From positions 186,001 to 250,000 of the forward strand of contig NZ_BPRC01000004.1 of the NCBI RefSeq assembly GCF_022179725.1: a stretch of DNA of 64,000 nucleotides, written 5' to 3'. Shown piece by piece: positions 37,155 to 46,047 of the stretch. The notes beneath the pieces were generated by a model, which was not told the DNA's origin, did not search any database, and worked only from the letters and a program-made list of their open reading frames with translations. The position numbers and the translations under genes were made by a program. Within the stretch, counting starts at the first letter, position 1; the number at the start of each line of letters is the position of its first letter. The DNA is from Methylorubrum aminovorans. Its GTDB lineage: Bacteria > Pseudomonadota > Alphaproteobacteria > Rhizobiales > Beijerinckiaceae.

Positions 37155-39194
37155 ATGAAGCGTATATCCCCCGGTGAGGGCTTCATCGTGCCGCCCCGCC
37201 CCACGCGGGTCGCCGCCGCCGAGACGCCCAAGGGTCCGCTCGCCTCCTCTCTCGTCGTGTTCGCGATCATCGTCGCGGGTCTGTTTTTCGCGCGCGAGGT
37301 GCTGATCCCGATCGCGATCGCGGTGCTCCTGTCCTTCGTGCTCGGTCCGCTGGTGAACTTCCTGCGCCGGCTGCGGCTGGGGCGGGCGGTGGCGGTGCTG
37401 GTCTCAGTGCTGTTCGCCGCCGGCCTCATCGGCGCAGTGTCGACCGTGATCGGGGTGCAGGTCGCCGAACTCGCGCAGGACGTGCCGCGCTACCAGCGCA
37501 CCGTCGAGCGCAAGATCGAGGGCCTGCGCAACGGCTCGCTCGGCCAGACCATGGACTACATCGCCAACATCAACCGGGCGATCCACCAGGGCGGCGAGGA
37601 GAACAAGGAGAGCGCCGAGCGGGCCAAACGCGAGCAGGCCGCCCGCGACAACGCCCGCAAGGTCGAGCCGGAGCCGGCCAAGCCCTTGGTGGTGCAGGTG
37701 GAGGAACGGCGCCCGAGCCCGCTCGAACTCGCCACCACCGTTCTCTCGCCGGTGGCGCAGCCGCTGGCCACCGCCGGCATCGTCATCGTCGTCCTTCTCT
37801 TCATCCTGATGCAGCGGGAGGATCTGCGCGACCGCCTGATCCGGCTCGCCGGCTCGAGCGACCTCCACCGCACCACCGTGGCGATGGACGACGCGGCGCG
37901 GCGCCTCTCGCGCTACTTCCTGGGCCAGCTCGCTCTCAACACCGCCTTCGGAATCGTCATCGGCGTCGGGCTCTGGTTCATCGGCGTGCCGAGCCCGGTG
38001 CTGTGGGGCATCTTCGCGCTGGTCATGCGCTTCGTGCCCTATATCGGCGCCGTGCTCTCGGCGGTGCTGCCGATCGCGCTCGCGGCCGCCGTCGATCCGG
38101 GCTGGAGCATGGTGCTGGCGACCTTCCTGCTCTTCGCCCTCGTCGAGCCGATCGTCGGGCATGTCATCGAGCCGTTGGTCTACGGCCATTCCACCGGTCT
38201 TTCGCCCTTCTCAGTGCTGGTCTCGGCCCTGTTCTGGACCTGGCTGTGGGGACCGGTGGGGCTGCTGCTCTCGACGCCGCTCACCGTCTGCCTCGTCGTG
38301 CTCGGGCGCCACGTCGACCGGCTCGAATTCCTGGACGTCCTGTTCAGCAACCGACCGGCGCTGACCCCGGTCGAGAACTTCTACCAGCGCATGCTCGCCG
38401 ACGACCCTGAGGAGGCGCAGGAGCATGCCGATCTGATCCTGCGGGAATGCTCGCTCTCGGCCTATTACGACGACGTGGTGCTGCGGGGCCTCGAACTCGC
38501 CGCCCGCGACGCCGCCCGCGGCGTGCTCACTCCCGACCAGAAGGACGAGATCCGCGCCTCGATCACCGCGCTGGTGGAGGATCTGGAGACGCGCGAGGAC
38601 GCGGTGCCCGATCCCACCTCGAAAGCCTCCCGCCTGCTCGGCGACGGAGCGGGCGACGGAGAGAGCGCCTGCCAGAGCGATCCGATGCCCAAGCCCGACC
38701 CCGACGACCTGCCCGAGGCGTGGCGCGCCGACGGTGCGGTGCTCCTCGTCTCTGGCCGCGGCTTCCTCGACGGCGCGGCGACTGCCATCGCCGACCAGCT
38801 CCTGCGCAAGCGCGGCTTCGGCACGCGGCAGGTACCCTTCGCCGAGGTGGCACGGGTGCGCATCGGTGCCTGGGAGCCGGGCCCGGCCCAGGCCGTCTGC
38901 GTGATCTCGCTGGCGCTTTCGGGCGAGCCGACCCATCTGCGCCGCCTCGTCTCGCGGCTGCGCCAGAAGATCGATGCCGTGCCGATCGTCGCCGGGTTGT
39001 GGCGCCTCGACGATCCGATGCTCTCCGACGAGGCCCTGCGGGCCAAGCTCGGGGCGGACGATCACGTCACGTCGCTGCGCGACCTGATCGAGACGATTCT
39101 CGCCATCGCCCGTCATGAGGGTGGCACCGAGGGAGCACCCGAGCGCCGCGACGCGGCGACCCCTCCGCGTCAGGCCCTGCCCGAGCCGGCCTGA
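37155..39194 (+). CDS. AI-2E-family transporter with long cytoplasmic tail
   Basis: Membrane protein of the AI-2E/PerM family, about 679 residues. N-terminal helices (LVVFAIIVAGLFFAREVLIP, IAIAVLLSFVLGPLVNFLRR, VAVLVSVLFAAGLIGAVSTV) are followed by a charged loop of about 100 residues, then the conserved pore-side segment GIFALVMRFVPYIGAVLSAV and LVEPIVGHVIEPLVYGHSTG. The last 280 residues are soluble, with acidic helices and an alpha/beta part (GAVLLVSGRGFLDGAATAIA). Family members are about 350 residues, so the tail is an extension. Substrates are unknown. The start is ATG 37,155 (MKRISPGEG); ATG 37,098 is an alternative. Confidence 0.85.
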   Translation: MKRISPGEGFIVPPRPTRVAAAETPKGPLASSLVVFAIIVAGLFFAREVLIPIAIAVLLSFVLGPLVNFLRRLRLGRAVAVLVSVLFAAGLIGAVSTVIGVQVAELAQDVPRYQRTVERKIEGLRNGSLGQTMDYIANINRAIHQGGEENKESAERAKREQAARDNARKVEPEPAKPLVVQVEERRPSPLELATTVLSPVAQPLATAGIVIVVLLFILMQREDLRDRLIRLAGSSDLHRTTVAMDDAARRLSRYFLGQLALNTAFGIVIGVGLWFIGVPSPVLWGIFALVMRFVPYIGAVLSAVLPIALAAAVDPGWSMVLATFLLFALVEPIVGHVIEPLVYGHSTGLSPFSVLVSALFWTWLWGPVGLLLSTPLTVCLVVLGRHVDRLEFLDVLFSNRPALTPVENFYQRMLADDPEEAQEHADLILRECSLSAYYDDVVLRGLELAARDAARGVLTPDQKDEIRASITALVEDLETREDAVPDPTSKASRLLGDGAGDGESACQSDPMPKPDPDDLPEAWRADGAVLLVSGRGFLDGAATAIADQLLRKRGFGTRQVPFAEVARVRIGAWEPGPAQAVCVISLALSGEPTHLRRLVSRLRQKIDAVPIVAGLWRLDDPMLSDEALRAKLGADDHVTSLRDLIETILAIARHEGGTEGAPERRDAATPPRQALPEPA

Positions 39195-39262
39195 CAGGAC
39201 GGCTTGACGGAACGGCCTCCCGGCGTCTTCGTCTCGGGCGAGCAACGGGAGGCTGCCCCTCG

Positions 39263-40054
39263 ATGAGCGTCGTCGATCTCGCCCAGTTCATGGAAGACCT
39301 CGCCACCCAGTCCGGGGCGGCGATCCTGCCGTTCTTCCGGGCGCATTTCGGCCTGGACGACAAGTCCCACGGGACGGGCCGCGCCTTCGACCCCGTCACC
39401 GAGGCCGACCGCGCCGCGGAAGCGGTGATGCGGCGGATGATCAAGGACCGGCTGCCCAGCCACGGCATCCTCGGCGAGGAGTTCGGCTCCGAGCGGGCGG
39501 ATGCGGAATGCGTCTGGGTGCTCGACCCGATCGACGGCACCCGCGCCTTCATCAGCGGGTTGCCGACCTGGGGCACCCTGATCGGGCTCACCCATCACGG
39601 CGCGGCGGTGCGCGGGCTGATGCACCAGCCCTATCTCGGCGAGCGCTTCCTCGGCGACGGCAAGACCGCGAGCGTGCGCACCGCGAAAGGCGAGCGCCGC
39701 CTACACACCCGCCGCCTCGACTCGCTCGGCGCGGCCATCCTCGCCACCACCGATCCGCGCCTGTTCACCGAGGGCGAGGAGGCCGAGCGCTTCCGGGCGG
39801 TGGAGGCGGACGTGAAGATGTCGCGCTACGGCGCCGACTGCTACGCCTATTGCATGCTGGCGGCGGGCCAGATCGACCTCGTGGTCGAGGCCGGATTGAA
39901 GCCCTACGACATCGTCGCATTGATCCCCATCGTCGAGGGTGCCGGCGGGGTCGTGACGAGTTGGGACGGCGGACCGGCCACGGGCGGCGGCCGGATCGTC
40001 GCGGCTGGCGACCGTCGGCTCCACGAAGCGGCGCTGAAACGCCTCAACCCGTAG
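39263..40054 (+). CDS. hisN: Histidinol-phosphatase HisN (inositol monophosphatase family)
   Basis: 263 residues. Metal-binding motifs of the family are complete: TEADRAAEAVMRRMI, GILGEEFG, WVLDPIDGTRAFISGLPTWG and the C-terminal GLKPYDIVALIPIVEGAGG. The HisN type is recognised by ITSGLPTWGTLIG-like wording near DPIDGTRAF. It should remove phosphate from histidinol phosphate in histidine synthesis; activity on other sugar or inositol phosphates cannot be excluded. 68 bp after the AI-2E-family gene. Confidence 0.88.
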   Translation: MSVVDLAQFMEDLATQSGAAILPFFRAHFGLDDKSHGTGRAFDPVTEADRAAEAVMRRMIKDRLPSHGILGEEFGSERADAECVWVLDPIDGTRAFISGLPTWGTLIGLTHHGAAVRGLMHQPYLGERFLGDGKTASVRTAKGERRLHTRRLDSLGAAILATTDPRLFTEGEEAERFRAVEADVKMSRYGADCYAYCMLAAGQIDLVVEAGLKPYDIVALIPIVEGAGGVVTSWDGGPATGGGRIVAAGDRRLHEAALKRLNP

Positions 40055-40118
40055 GGCCCGGCCTCAGAGCCTCGTGCTGGAACTCAGATCCCGCACGAGG
40101 CTCTGTCCTCTTGTTTGT

Positions 40119-40163
40119 GCATCGTCTTTTTCCGAAAGCCGATGGCCACCTTTCGGGACGAGG
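40119..40163. repeat. REP-like element, family A
   Basis: GCATCGTCTTTTTCCGAAAG, then GCCGATGGCCAC, CTTTCGGGACGAG. Same family as 32,976-33,021. It lies between hisN and the convergent RTX gene. Confidence 0.7.
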
Positions 40164-40247
40164 CTCGAGCGTGTCCGCTCGAGGGATGCGGTTTACCGTC
40201 GGGCGGCGTCGCCGGGGCGCGGGCCGCCTCGGCGACGGGGCTTTCGA

Positions 40248-42554
40248 TCAGGCGAAGATCAGATCCTTCACCTGCCCGGCCAGCGCGGTATCCCACGACC
40301 AGTTGGACTGGCCGACGAGGTCGCTCGTCCGCAGGACATCCAGCGGAACCGCGCCCTGGCCCTCGGCCACGACCTTGTCGTTCTTGATCAGGCGCATGTA
40401 GCCGGCCTCGTCCACGCTCGCCTGCCACTTCGCCATCTCCCCCTCGACGATCGTGTCCAAGGCGGTGATGCGGTGCTTGGTAGAGCCGGTGAGGATCTCG
40501 AACGCCATGTCGTCGCCGTTGCCGACTTGGCCGAGCCAGATGTTGTCGCTGTCCGGGCCGTTGCCGGTATCGAACACACGCTGAAAGTGGCCGTCGTCGA
40601 GATCGTCGAAGCGGACTTCGGCGAACATCTTGAAGGCGCCGTCAATCTCGGGGATGGCCTTGTACGGCGTGATGGTCAGGTCGCTCACCTCGCCGACGAG
40701 GGGCTTGTCCGCCGCCCAATTGGATTTGCCGACGAATTCGTTGACCCGCGCGATATCCTTCGGGACGATGCCCTGACCCTCGGCCAGGAGGACGCCATCC
40801 TTGAACAGGCGCATCCAGCCGGTCTCGTTGACGCTCGTCGTCCACGTCGCCTCCTGACCCTCGACGATCGCCCCCTTGGCCACGACATGGGCGGACTTGC
40901 TGCCGTTCACGATGGTGAACTGCATGTCGCTCGACCTGCCGATCTGCCCGAGAAAGACGTTGTCGGCGCCGGCACCGTTTCCGAAATCGTAGACGCGCTG
41001 CCAGGCGCCGGCATCGAGATCCTCGAACCGGACCGTGGCACTCGCGGTGAAGGCGCCGTGGATGTCGGGCAGATCGTCCTTGAAGGTCAGATCGTAGACG
41101 CCGCCTTTCAGCGCCGTGTCGGCCCCCCAGTTGGACGCGCCCACGAGGTCCTTCACGCGGGTCACGTCGCGCGGCACGACCCCTTGACCCTCGGCGACGC
41201 GTACGCCGTCCTTGGACAAGGACATCCAACCCCGCTCATCGACGGCGGCGGACCAACGCGCCTCCACGCCCTCGGTGATCGCGTCGAGGGCGGTGATACG
41301 ATGCGTGATCGCGCCGTCGAGGATCTCGAAGGCCATGTCGCGTTCGTTGCCGACTTGGCCGAGCCAGATGTTGTCGCTGTCCGGACCGTTGCCGGTGTCG
41401 AAGACGCGCTGGTAGAAGCCGCCCGCGAGATCGTCGAACCGGACCCGCGCGGTGACGCTGAACGCCCCGTCGATCTCGGGGATGTCGGCGCGATAGGCTT
41501 CGTCGGCGGCGGCGTTCAGAGCCATTTCGTAGGTCTCGCCTTGGCCGGCGGCCCCCGTGCCGTAGCGCGCCTGCAGGTGGGCGAGGAGCCCCGACATGCC
41601 GAGCACGGTGTCATCGAAGTTCAATGCGTCGATCGAGGTCAGCGTGTCGATGCTGCCCGAGGCGAGATGCTTGATGGAGACCGAGCCGCCGCCGTTCGTG
41701 TTATAAAGGGCCAGGTAATCCTGGCTGCGGCCTGCGAACACGGCGTTGTCGGTGCCGTCGCCGCCATCCAGCGCATCGCTGCCAGCGCCGCCGATGAGCG
41801 TGTCGTTGCCGGCGCCGCCGAAGAGCCGGTCATTGCCCGCGCCGCCGTCGATCCAGTCGTCGCCCCCATAGGCATAGAAGGTGTCGCTGCGAGTGCCGAG
41901 CGAGAGCTTGTCTGCCCGCTCGGTTGCGATCGGCATCCCCTTGTCCTGCAGCATGGCCAGATCGAGGTCCGAAATGGCCGGACGCCCTCCCCAGGGGGAA
42001 TAAGGATCCATCAGATCCTCGATCCCCGAGACATGCGCGCGGGTTGCGTCGAGCTGGACCGCGCCGCCGAGAACCGTCCGCGTGTTATCGCCGTTGAAGA
42101 CCGGCGCGCCGTTGGCCGAGGTCGTGGCCGCGAAATCGACGAAGCCGATCGCGTGCCCGATCTCGTGCTGGAACAGGGCGAACGCATCGATCTTGTTGCC
42201 CGGAACCGCGGCCGTTCCGGCCGGATCGTAGAACAGGTCTCCGAGCCGATGCTCACCGAGCGTGACGGTGCCCTCCGGGGCCCCGCCGTTCCCGTCATAA
42301 CCTTCGCGCGCTTCGAGGATGGCGGCGTATTCCCACCGCGTTCCGCTCCAGGCCCAGTTGGGACCGCCATTGGCGAGGTAGTTGCCGCCGCCGACGTTGC
42401 CGATACCGATCGTGATACCGATCGTACCCTCACCTTGAAGATACTTGGCCCAGCCGTCCGCCGCACCCTGCGCGGTCGCGAGGATCAGATTGGCTCGGTC
42501 GCCAGCCATCGAGATCGAGTAACTATTCGCCCAGGTGACTGAAATCTTCGTCAT
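40248..42554 (-). CDS. Secreted RTX metalloprotease-like protein with three C-terminal repeat domains
   Basis: 768 residues. The N-terminal domain (1-210) is a metzincin-like protease with HEIGHAIGFVD at 130-140; the third zinc-site position is Asp140 instead of His, and a Met-turn candidate is EDLMDPY (Met182). Residues 229-268 are RTX calcium-binding nonapeptides (YGGDDWIDGGAGNDRLFGG). Then three copies of a roughly 135-residue beta-rich domain (361-497, 498-633, 634-768), each with GAF...VRFDDL, a QRV(F/Y)D..NG motif and AEGQG.VP. These look like LamG/concanavalin-type folds. No N-terminal signal peptide, consistent with type I secretion; no exporter genes are nearby. Confidence 0.8.
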   Translation of the reverse strand: MTKISVTWANSYSISMAGDRANLILATAQGAADGWAKYLQGEGTIGITIGIGNVGGGNYLANGGPNWAWSGTRWEYAAILEAREGYDGNGGAPEGTVTLGEHRLGDLFYDPAGTAAVPGNKIDAFALFQHEIGHAIGFVDFAATTSANGAPVFNGDNTRTVLGGAVQLDATRAHVSGIEDLMDPYSPWGGRPAISDLDLAMLQDKGMPIATERADKLSLGTRSDTFYAYGGDDWIDGGAGNDRLFGGAGNDTLIGGAGSDALDGGDGTDNAVFAGRSQDYLALYNTNGGGSVSIKHLASGSIDTLTSIDALNFDDTVLGMSGLLAHLQARYGTGAAGQGETYEMALNAAADEAYRADIPEIDGAFSVTARVRFDDLAGGFYQRVFDTGNGPDSDNIWLGQVGNERDMAFEILDGAITHRITALDAITEGVEARWSAAVDERGWMSLSKDGVRVAEGQGVVPRDVTRVKDLVGASNWGADTALKGGVYDLTFKDDLPDIHGAFTASATVRFEDLDAGAWQRVYDFGNGAGADNVFLGQIGRSSDMQFTIVNGSKSAHVVAKGAIVEGQEATWTTSVNETGWMRLFKDGVLLAEGQGIVPKDIARVNEFVGKSNWAADKPLVGEVSDLTITPYKAIPEIDGAFKMFAEVRFDDLDDGHFQRVFDTGNGPDSDNIWLGQVGNGDDMAFEILTGSTKHRITALDTIVEGEMAKWQASVDEAGYMRLIKNDKVVAEGQGAVPLDVLRTSDLVGQSNWSWDTALAGQVKDLIFA

Positions 42555-43547
42555 CGTTGAATCCTCGGAGAGCCCTGAGCACCGAGCCGTCGTGGGACTG
42601 ATCTCCCCGGCCGATACAGCGGACTTTGAGATTGGCTTTGCCGAGCCGGCGATCGATATTACGGGTCATCCCCCGCGTCGGTTGCAATCTAGCCCAGTCG
42701 TATTGTTCCGAGATTGACAGCAAGATTAAGATTTTACAAATATATGCTTGTTATACTGCGATCTGTATTGATTTGAATCCGGAATATTATGGCTATGCAT
42801 CCGGCTAGTCGAACAAAATACTGATCCACCACCCGGCCAATCGACCTTCAGGTCGAGAAACCCGAGGCAAAAATTGATAAATGTGAACACCCAAGCACCT
42901 GCTTGGCCTTGCGATCGAGATTGCTGAAACACCGTCATCGGGCGGCGGGTTCGCGCCGGAACACGCTACACATCCGATTCAATACTGCACGCGAGAGCAT
43001 TGAAATCGGTGATACCGTTTTCGATTGATCGCATCGGTTCGACACCTCGCTTCGTCAATTCGGGGCGCCGGAGGTATGCAATCCACGAGTGACCTCGACG
43101 TCATGTCTCAGCGTCGCATCACGGGTGGGTCCCGGGTTCCGCTGCGCGGCCCCGGGATGACGGGGAGGCGGGACCGAAGGGATCAAACGGAAACAGCAAG
43201 AGGCCTTTCGGAACGGAGCGGACACCGAAGCCGCCACGCGCAGGCGACGACGCGCGGCGAAGCTGCAGCGCAATTCGCCGATTGGAAATTGCGTTTCATG
43301 GCCGGCCGCGGTCGCCCGTCCTCCGCTGCAGGGGCCGAGGATGGCCGGAGGGACAGCCTCCTGCAGACCGGCCGCCGCCGGAGGCACCGCAAATCCTGCC
43401 CATCGGATCGGAGCTCGGCTCGGCGGGCTTCCGACCGCAGGTGGCGATCCGATCGCTCTCCGCACGGGGCCGCCGAGACGCACCCGACATGACGGGTGAC
43501 GGGCGCGGACGGCTCCGGAGGGAGCGCGCCCGCGAGGCCCGCCCGTC
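42555..43547. other. Long intergenic region, partly AT-rich
   Basis: No convincing gene in nearly 1 kb. 42,690-42,930 is AT-rich and probably carries the RTX gene promoter. From 43,025 open frames exist on both strands but are ordinary high-GC shadows with no ribosome site or family similarity. One REP-like palindrome is at 43,127-43,161. Confidence 0.5.
43127..43161. repeat. REP-like palindrome, family B
   Basis: GGTCCCGGGTTCCGCTGCG followed by CGGCCCCGGGATGAC, a close match to the element at 23,487-23,522. Confidence 0.7.
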
Positions 43548-44540
43548 TCAGCCGGCGACGGGAAAGGGGAACGCCGTGTCCCTTGCGACGGAACGAGAGA
43601 CGTGGCCGGGGATGAACGCGTCGAACGCCGCCCAGAAATCGGTGCGGATCGCGTCGCACTCGCTCAGGATCTCGTGGCGGGCCCCCGGCAGCACGATCAG
43701 GTGCCCGTTCTTCAATCGGGCGACGAAGCGCTCGATCGTCGGCGTGCCGCAGACGGGGTCGGCCCCCGCCCCGATGATGAGGCAGGGCGTGCGGATCCGC
43801 CGGATCATCGCCGGATCCTGGAGCCGGCGCATCATCCGGAAGGCGGAGGCGAGCCAGGCGATCGTCGGATCGCCGACCGCGCCGGCGCCGACCTCGCGCG
43901 CGGCGGCCGCGTTGCGGGCATAGCGCACCGGATCGGTCGAGAGGCGGTTGCCGGGAAACGGCTTGGTGGCGATCGAGACCTTGCTGCCGGACGGCACGTA
44001 GCAGCGCCCGAGGCCGAGCCGGTGCAGGCCGCGCGCGAGCAGCGAGACCGCCGCCGGCCAGCGCACCATGCGGATCGACAGCATCGGCGCGACGGTGACG
44101 AGGCGCTGGAACGGCAGCCAGCCCTCGGCGGAGCCCGTGAGGGCCACCGCTCCGCCCATGGAATGGGCGAGCCCGAAATACGGCTCGGGCATCATCGGCA
44201 CCAGCACCGTCTCGGTGATCGCCTTGAGATCGAGGCGGTAATCGTCGAAGTGGCGGACATGGCCCTTATGGGCATCGCGGACCTGCCGGCCGGAATCGCC
44301 CTGTCCGCGCCAGTCGAAGGCGACCACGCAGAAGCCGCGGGCGCGAAGATCGGCGATGGTCTCGAAATACTTCTCGATGAACTCGGCCCGGCCCTGGAGC
44401 AGGCAGACCGTGCCCTTCACGCCGCGCGTGGTCGGCTGCCACGTGGCGACGCGCAGGGGCACGCCGTCCTCGGTCTCGACCGGCACGAGGCGGGCACCGG
44501 GCGGCACCGGATTGCCGGGGGTGGGTCGCAGGCTCAGCAC
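43548..44540 (-). CDS. Alpha/beta hydrolase, lysophospholipase (PldB) type
   Basis: 330 residues. The nucleophile elbow is FGLAHSMGGAVALTG, the oxyanion region is CLLQGRAEFIEKYFETI, the conserved strand is VAFDWRGQGDSGR, and the acidic and His members are in LIIGAGADPVC and VLPGARHEILSECDAIR. This pattern is that of monoacylglycerol lipase/lysophospholipase enzymes. No signal peptide, so probably cytoplasmic or membrane-associated. Divergent from hsp20. Confidence 0.85.
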   Translation of the reverse strand: MLSLRPTPGNPVPPGARLVPVETEDGVPLRVATWQPTTRGVKGTVCLLQGRAEFIEKYFETIADLRARGFCVVAFDWRGQGDSGRQVRDAHKGHVRHFDDYRLDLKAITETVLVPMMPEPYFGLAHSMGGAVALTGSAEGWLPFQRLVTVAPMLSIRMVRWPAAVSLLARGLHRLGLGRCYVPSGSKVSIATKPFPGNRLSTDPVRYARNAAAAREVGAGAVGDPTIAWLASAFRMMRRLQDPAMIRRIRTPCLIIGAGADPVCGTPTIERFVARLKNGHLIVLPGARHEILSECDAIRTDFWAAFDAFIPGHVSRSVARDTAFPFPVAG

Positions 44541-44585
44541 GGCAGGTGGGCCCCTGAAAATTTTTCGCTCAAGCTCACGCGAAAA

Positions 44586-44614
44586 CCGCGCAAGCAGACC
44601 CTTGCGCGGTTTTT
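44586..44614 (+). terminator. Terminator-like hairpin in the hsp20 upstream region
   Basis: CCGCGCAAG, loop CAGACC, CTTGCGCGG and then five T. It is directly preceded by another hairpin (TTTTCGC with GCGAAAA, 44,562-44,585). No gene runs into it on the plus strand, so it is either an attenuator in the hsp20 leader or the end of a small RNA. Confidence 0.6.
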
Positions 44615-44722
44615 GGCTCCCACCAATATCAGAGACGCGCCGGCCGAGACGGCGGCGCGACGGTCCGGCCCACGGGCGGACCCGAATACATCGAGCATGT
44701 TGCTTCTTTTGGAGGATATGTG
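44615..44722 (+). promoter_or_regulatory. ROSE-like RNA thermometer in the hsp20 leader
   Basis: The 3' end of the leader reads GTTGCTTCTTTTGGAGGATA, in which TTGCT-CT pairs imperfectly with the ribosome site GGAGG, the arrangement of ROSE elements that mask the start of rhizobial small heat-shock genes at low temperature. Upstream are two further hairpins (GCGCCG with CGGCGC, and GGTCCG with CGGACC), as in multi-hairpin ROSE leaders. Assignment is by pattern. Confidence 0.6.
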
Positions 44723-45193
44723 ATGCGTCAGTTCGATCTGGCTCCCCTGTACCGTTCCACCGTCGGTTTCGACCGCCTGTTCTCGGCCCTCGACGGTTTC
44801 GTCAGCACCGAGGCTGCGCCGACCTACCCGCCCTACAACATCGAGCGGACGGGTGAGAACGTCTACCGCGTCACCGTCGCGGTCGCCGGCTTCACCGAGG
44901 CCGACCTGTCGATCGAGGTGAAGGAGAACGCCCTCACCATCAAGGGCGAGCGTAAGCCCGCCGAGGGCAAGTCGTCCGAGGTGCTCTACCAGGGCATCGC
45001 GGCCCGCGCCTTCGAGCGCCGCTTCCAGCTCGCCGACCACGTTCAGGTGACCGGCGCCGCGCTCGAGAACGGCCTCCTCCACGTCGATCTCGTCCGCGAG
45101 GTCCCGGAGGCGAAGAAGCCGCGCCGCATCGAGATCGCCAGCCGGCCGTCGAGCCAGCCGGTCATCGAGGGCTCGGTCCAGCAGGCCGCGTAA
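44723..45193 (+). CDS. Small heat-shock protein (Hsp20/alpha-crystallin)
   Basis: 156 residues of the class A rhizobial small heat-shock type (IbpA-like): MRQFDLAPLYRSTVGFDRLF, then the alpha-crystallin domain (YPPYNIERTGENVYRVTVAV to LHVDLVREVPE) and a C-terminal tail RRIEIASRPS where the usual IxI/V anchor is IEI. ATP-independent holdase that binds unfolding proteins. The ATG is seven bases after GGAGG; a GTG directly before it would be too close. It ends before a strong terminator and is controlled probably by a ROSE leader. Confidence 0.93.
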   Translation: MRQFDLAPLYRSTVGFDRLFSALDGFVSTEAAPTYPPYNIERTGENVYRVTVAVAGFTEADLSIEVKENALTIKGERKPAEGKSSEVLYQGIAARAFERRFQLADHVQVTGAALENGLLHVDLVREVPEAKKPRRIEIASRPSSQPVIEGSVQQAA

Positions 45194-45231
45194 CCGCTCG
45201 GCCGTAGCGACGACAGTCCTGAAGGGGAGCG

Positions 45232-45262
45232 CCCCGGCCGTCACGGCCGGGGTGTTTTCGTT
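45232..45262 (+). terminator. Intrinsic terminator of hsp20
   Basis: CCCCGGCCG, loop TCA, CGGCCGGGG, then a T-rich tail (TGTTTTCGTTT). Confidence 0.85.
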
Positions 45263-45270
45263 TCGAGGTC

Positions 45271-45585
45271 TCAGAAATCGCCGAAGCGGTCGCCGCGGCT
45301 CGGCTCGTAGCAGGTGAAGCCGACGAAGCAGCCCGGCGTGTCGCGGGTCGGCACGAAGGCGCGCCGGCCGATCTCGGTCACCTCGCAGAACGAGCGGTCC
45401 CGCACGAAGCGGTCGAAGGTCGCGCCGCCGGTACCGAGCACCGCCGCCCCCTGCCGCATGACCACGGCCCGGGCCTGGGCGCAGGTGAGGTTCGTGGTGG
45501 AGAGGCGCTGCGCTAGGGCAGAGCCGGTGCCGGCGATGAGCAGGGCCGTGGAGGCGAGGGCGCATCGCGAGAGGAGGCGTCGCAT
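45271..45585 (-). CDS. Small periplasmic protein with four cysteines
   Basis: 104 residues from the ATG giving MRRLLSRCALASTALLIAGT, a signal peptide cleaved near ALA. The mature domain has Cys in LTCAQARAVV, RSFCEVTEIG, TPGCFVGF and TCYEPSRGD, which can form two disulfides. Family members of this kind are common in Methylobacterium-like genomes but their role is unknown. Convergent with hsp20. Confidence 0.65.
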   Translation of the reverse strand: MRRLLSRCALASTALLIAGTGSALAQRLSTTNLTCAQARAVVMRQGAAVLGTGGATFDRFVRDRSFCEVTEIGRRAFVPTRDTPGCFVGFTCYEPSRGDRFGDF

Positions 45586-45630
45586 GGGAGGGATCCGGCG
45601 CGAGGAAATCTGTCTCCTCAACAGCGTCGG

Positions 45631-46044
45631 TCACGGATGTATCCCGTCGAGTTCCGGCAGCAGGACCACGCTCTCCTGCTCGTTCGGATCGGTGCGGGCG
45701 ATGATCGCCGTGCAGGGCTCGCTCGGGCTCGGATTGTAGGGCAGGTGCGGCACGCCGGCCGGGATGTAGAAATACGCGCCGGGTTGCAGCTCCGTGTGGT
45801 GCTCCAGCCGCTCCCCCCACCACGTGCAAGAGGTGCCGGAGAGCGCATAGATCGCGGTCTCGTGGCCCTCGTGCTTGTGGGCCTTGGCGCGGGCGCCGGG
45901 CGGGATCGTCACCATCTGCAGGTGGATGCCGGTCGCGCCCGTCGTCTCCGCCGAGATACCGGGGGCGTAGGACAGCCCCTGCTTGCCGACGAACGCGTCG
46001 CCGGGCCGCACCAGCCGGCAGAGCCGCTCGCCCGTCCCCGTCAT
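45631..46044 (-). CDS. Cupin-domain protein
   Basis: 137 residues of a single cupin barrel. Motif 1 is AKAHKHEGHETAIYALSG, which supplies two or three His and a Glu as metal ligands; motif 2 is YFYIPAGVPHLPYNPS with the last His. Such proteins bind a divalent metal and may be isomerases, dioxygenases or regulators; no substrate is apparent. Just 3 bp from the helix-turn-helix gene on the same strand. Confidence 0.8.
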   Translation of the reverse strand: MTGTGERLCRLVRPGDAFVGKQGLSYAPGISAETTGATGIHLQMVTIPPGARAKAHKHEGHETAIYALSGTSCTWWGERLEHHTELQPGAYFYIPAGVPHLPYNPSPSEPCTAIIARTDPNEQESVVLLPELDGIHP

Positions 46045-46047
46045 CGC

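Noticed and set aside
43025..43492. Possible gene in the 42.6-43.5 kb gap
   Set aside because: Both strands have long frames as expected from GC content, but translation is low-complexity Arg/Ser/Pro text without start signal.
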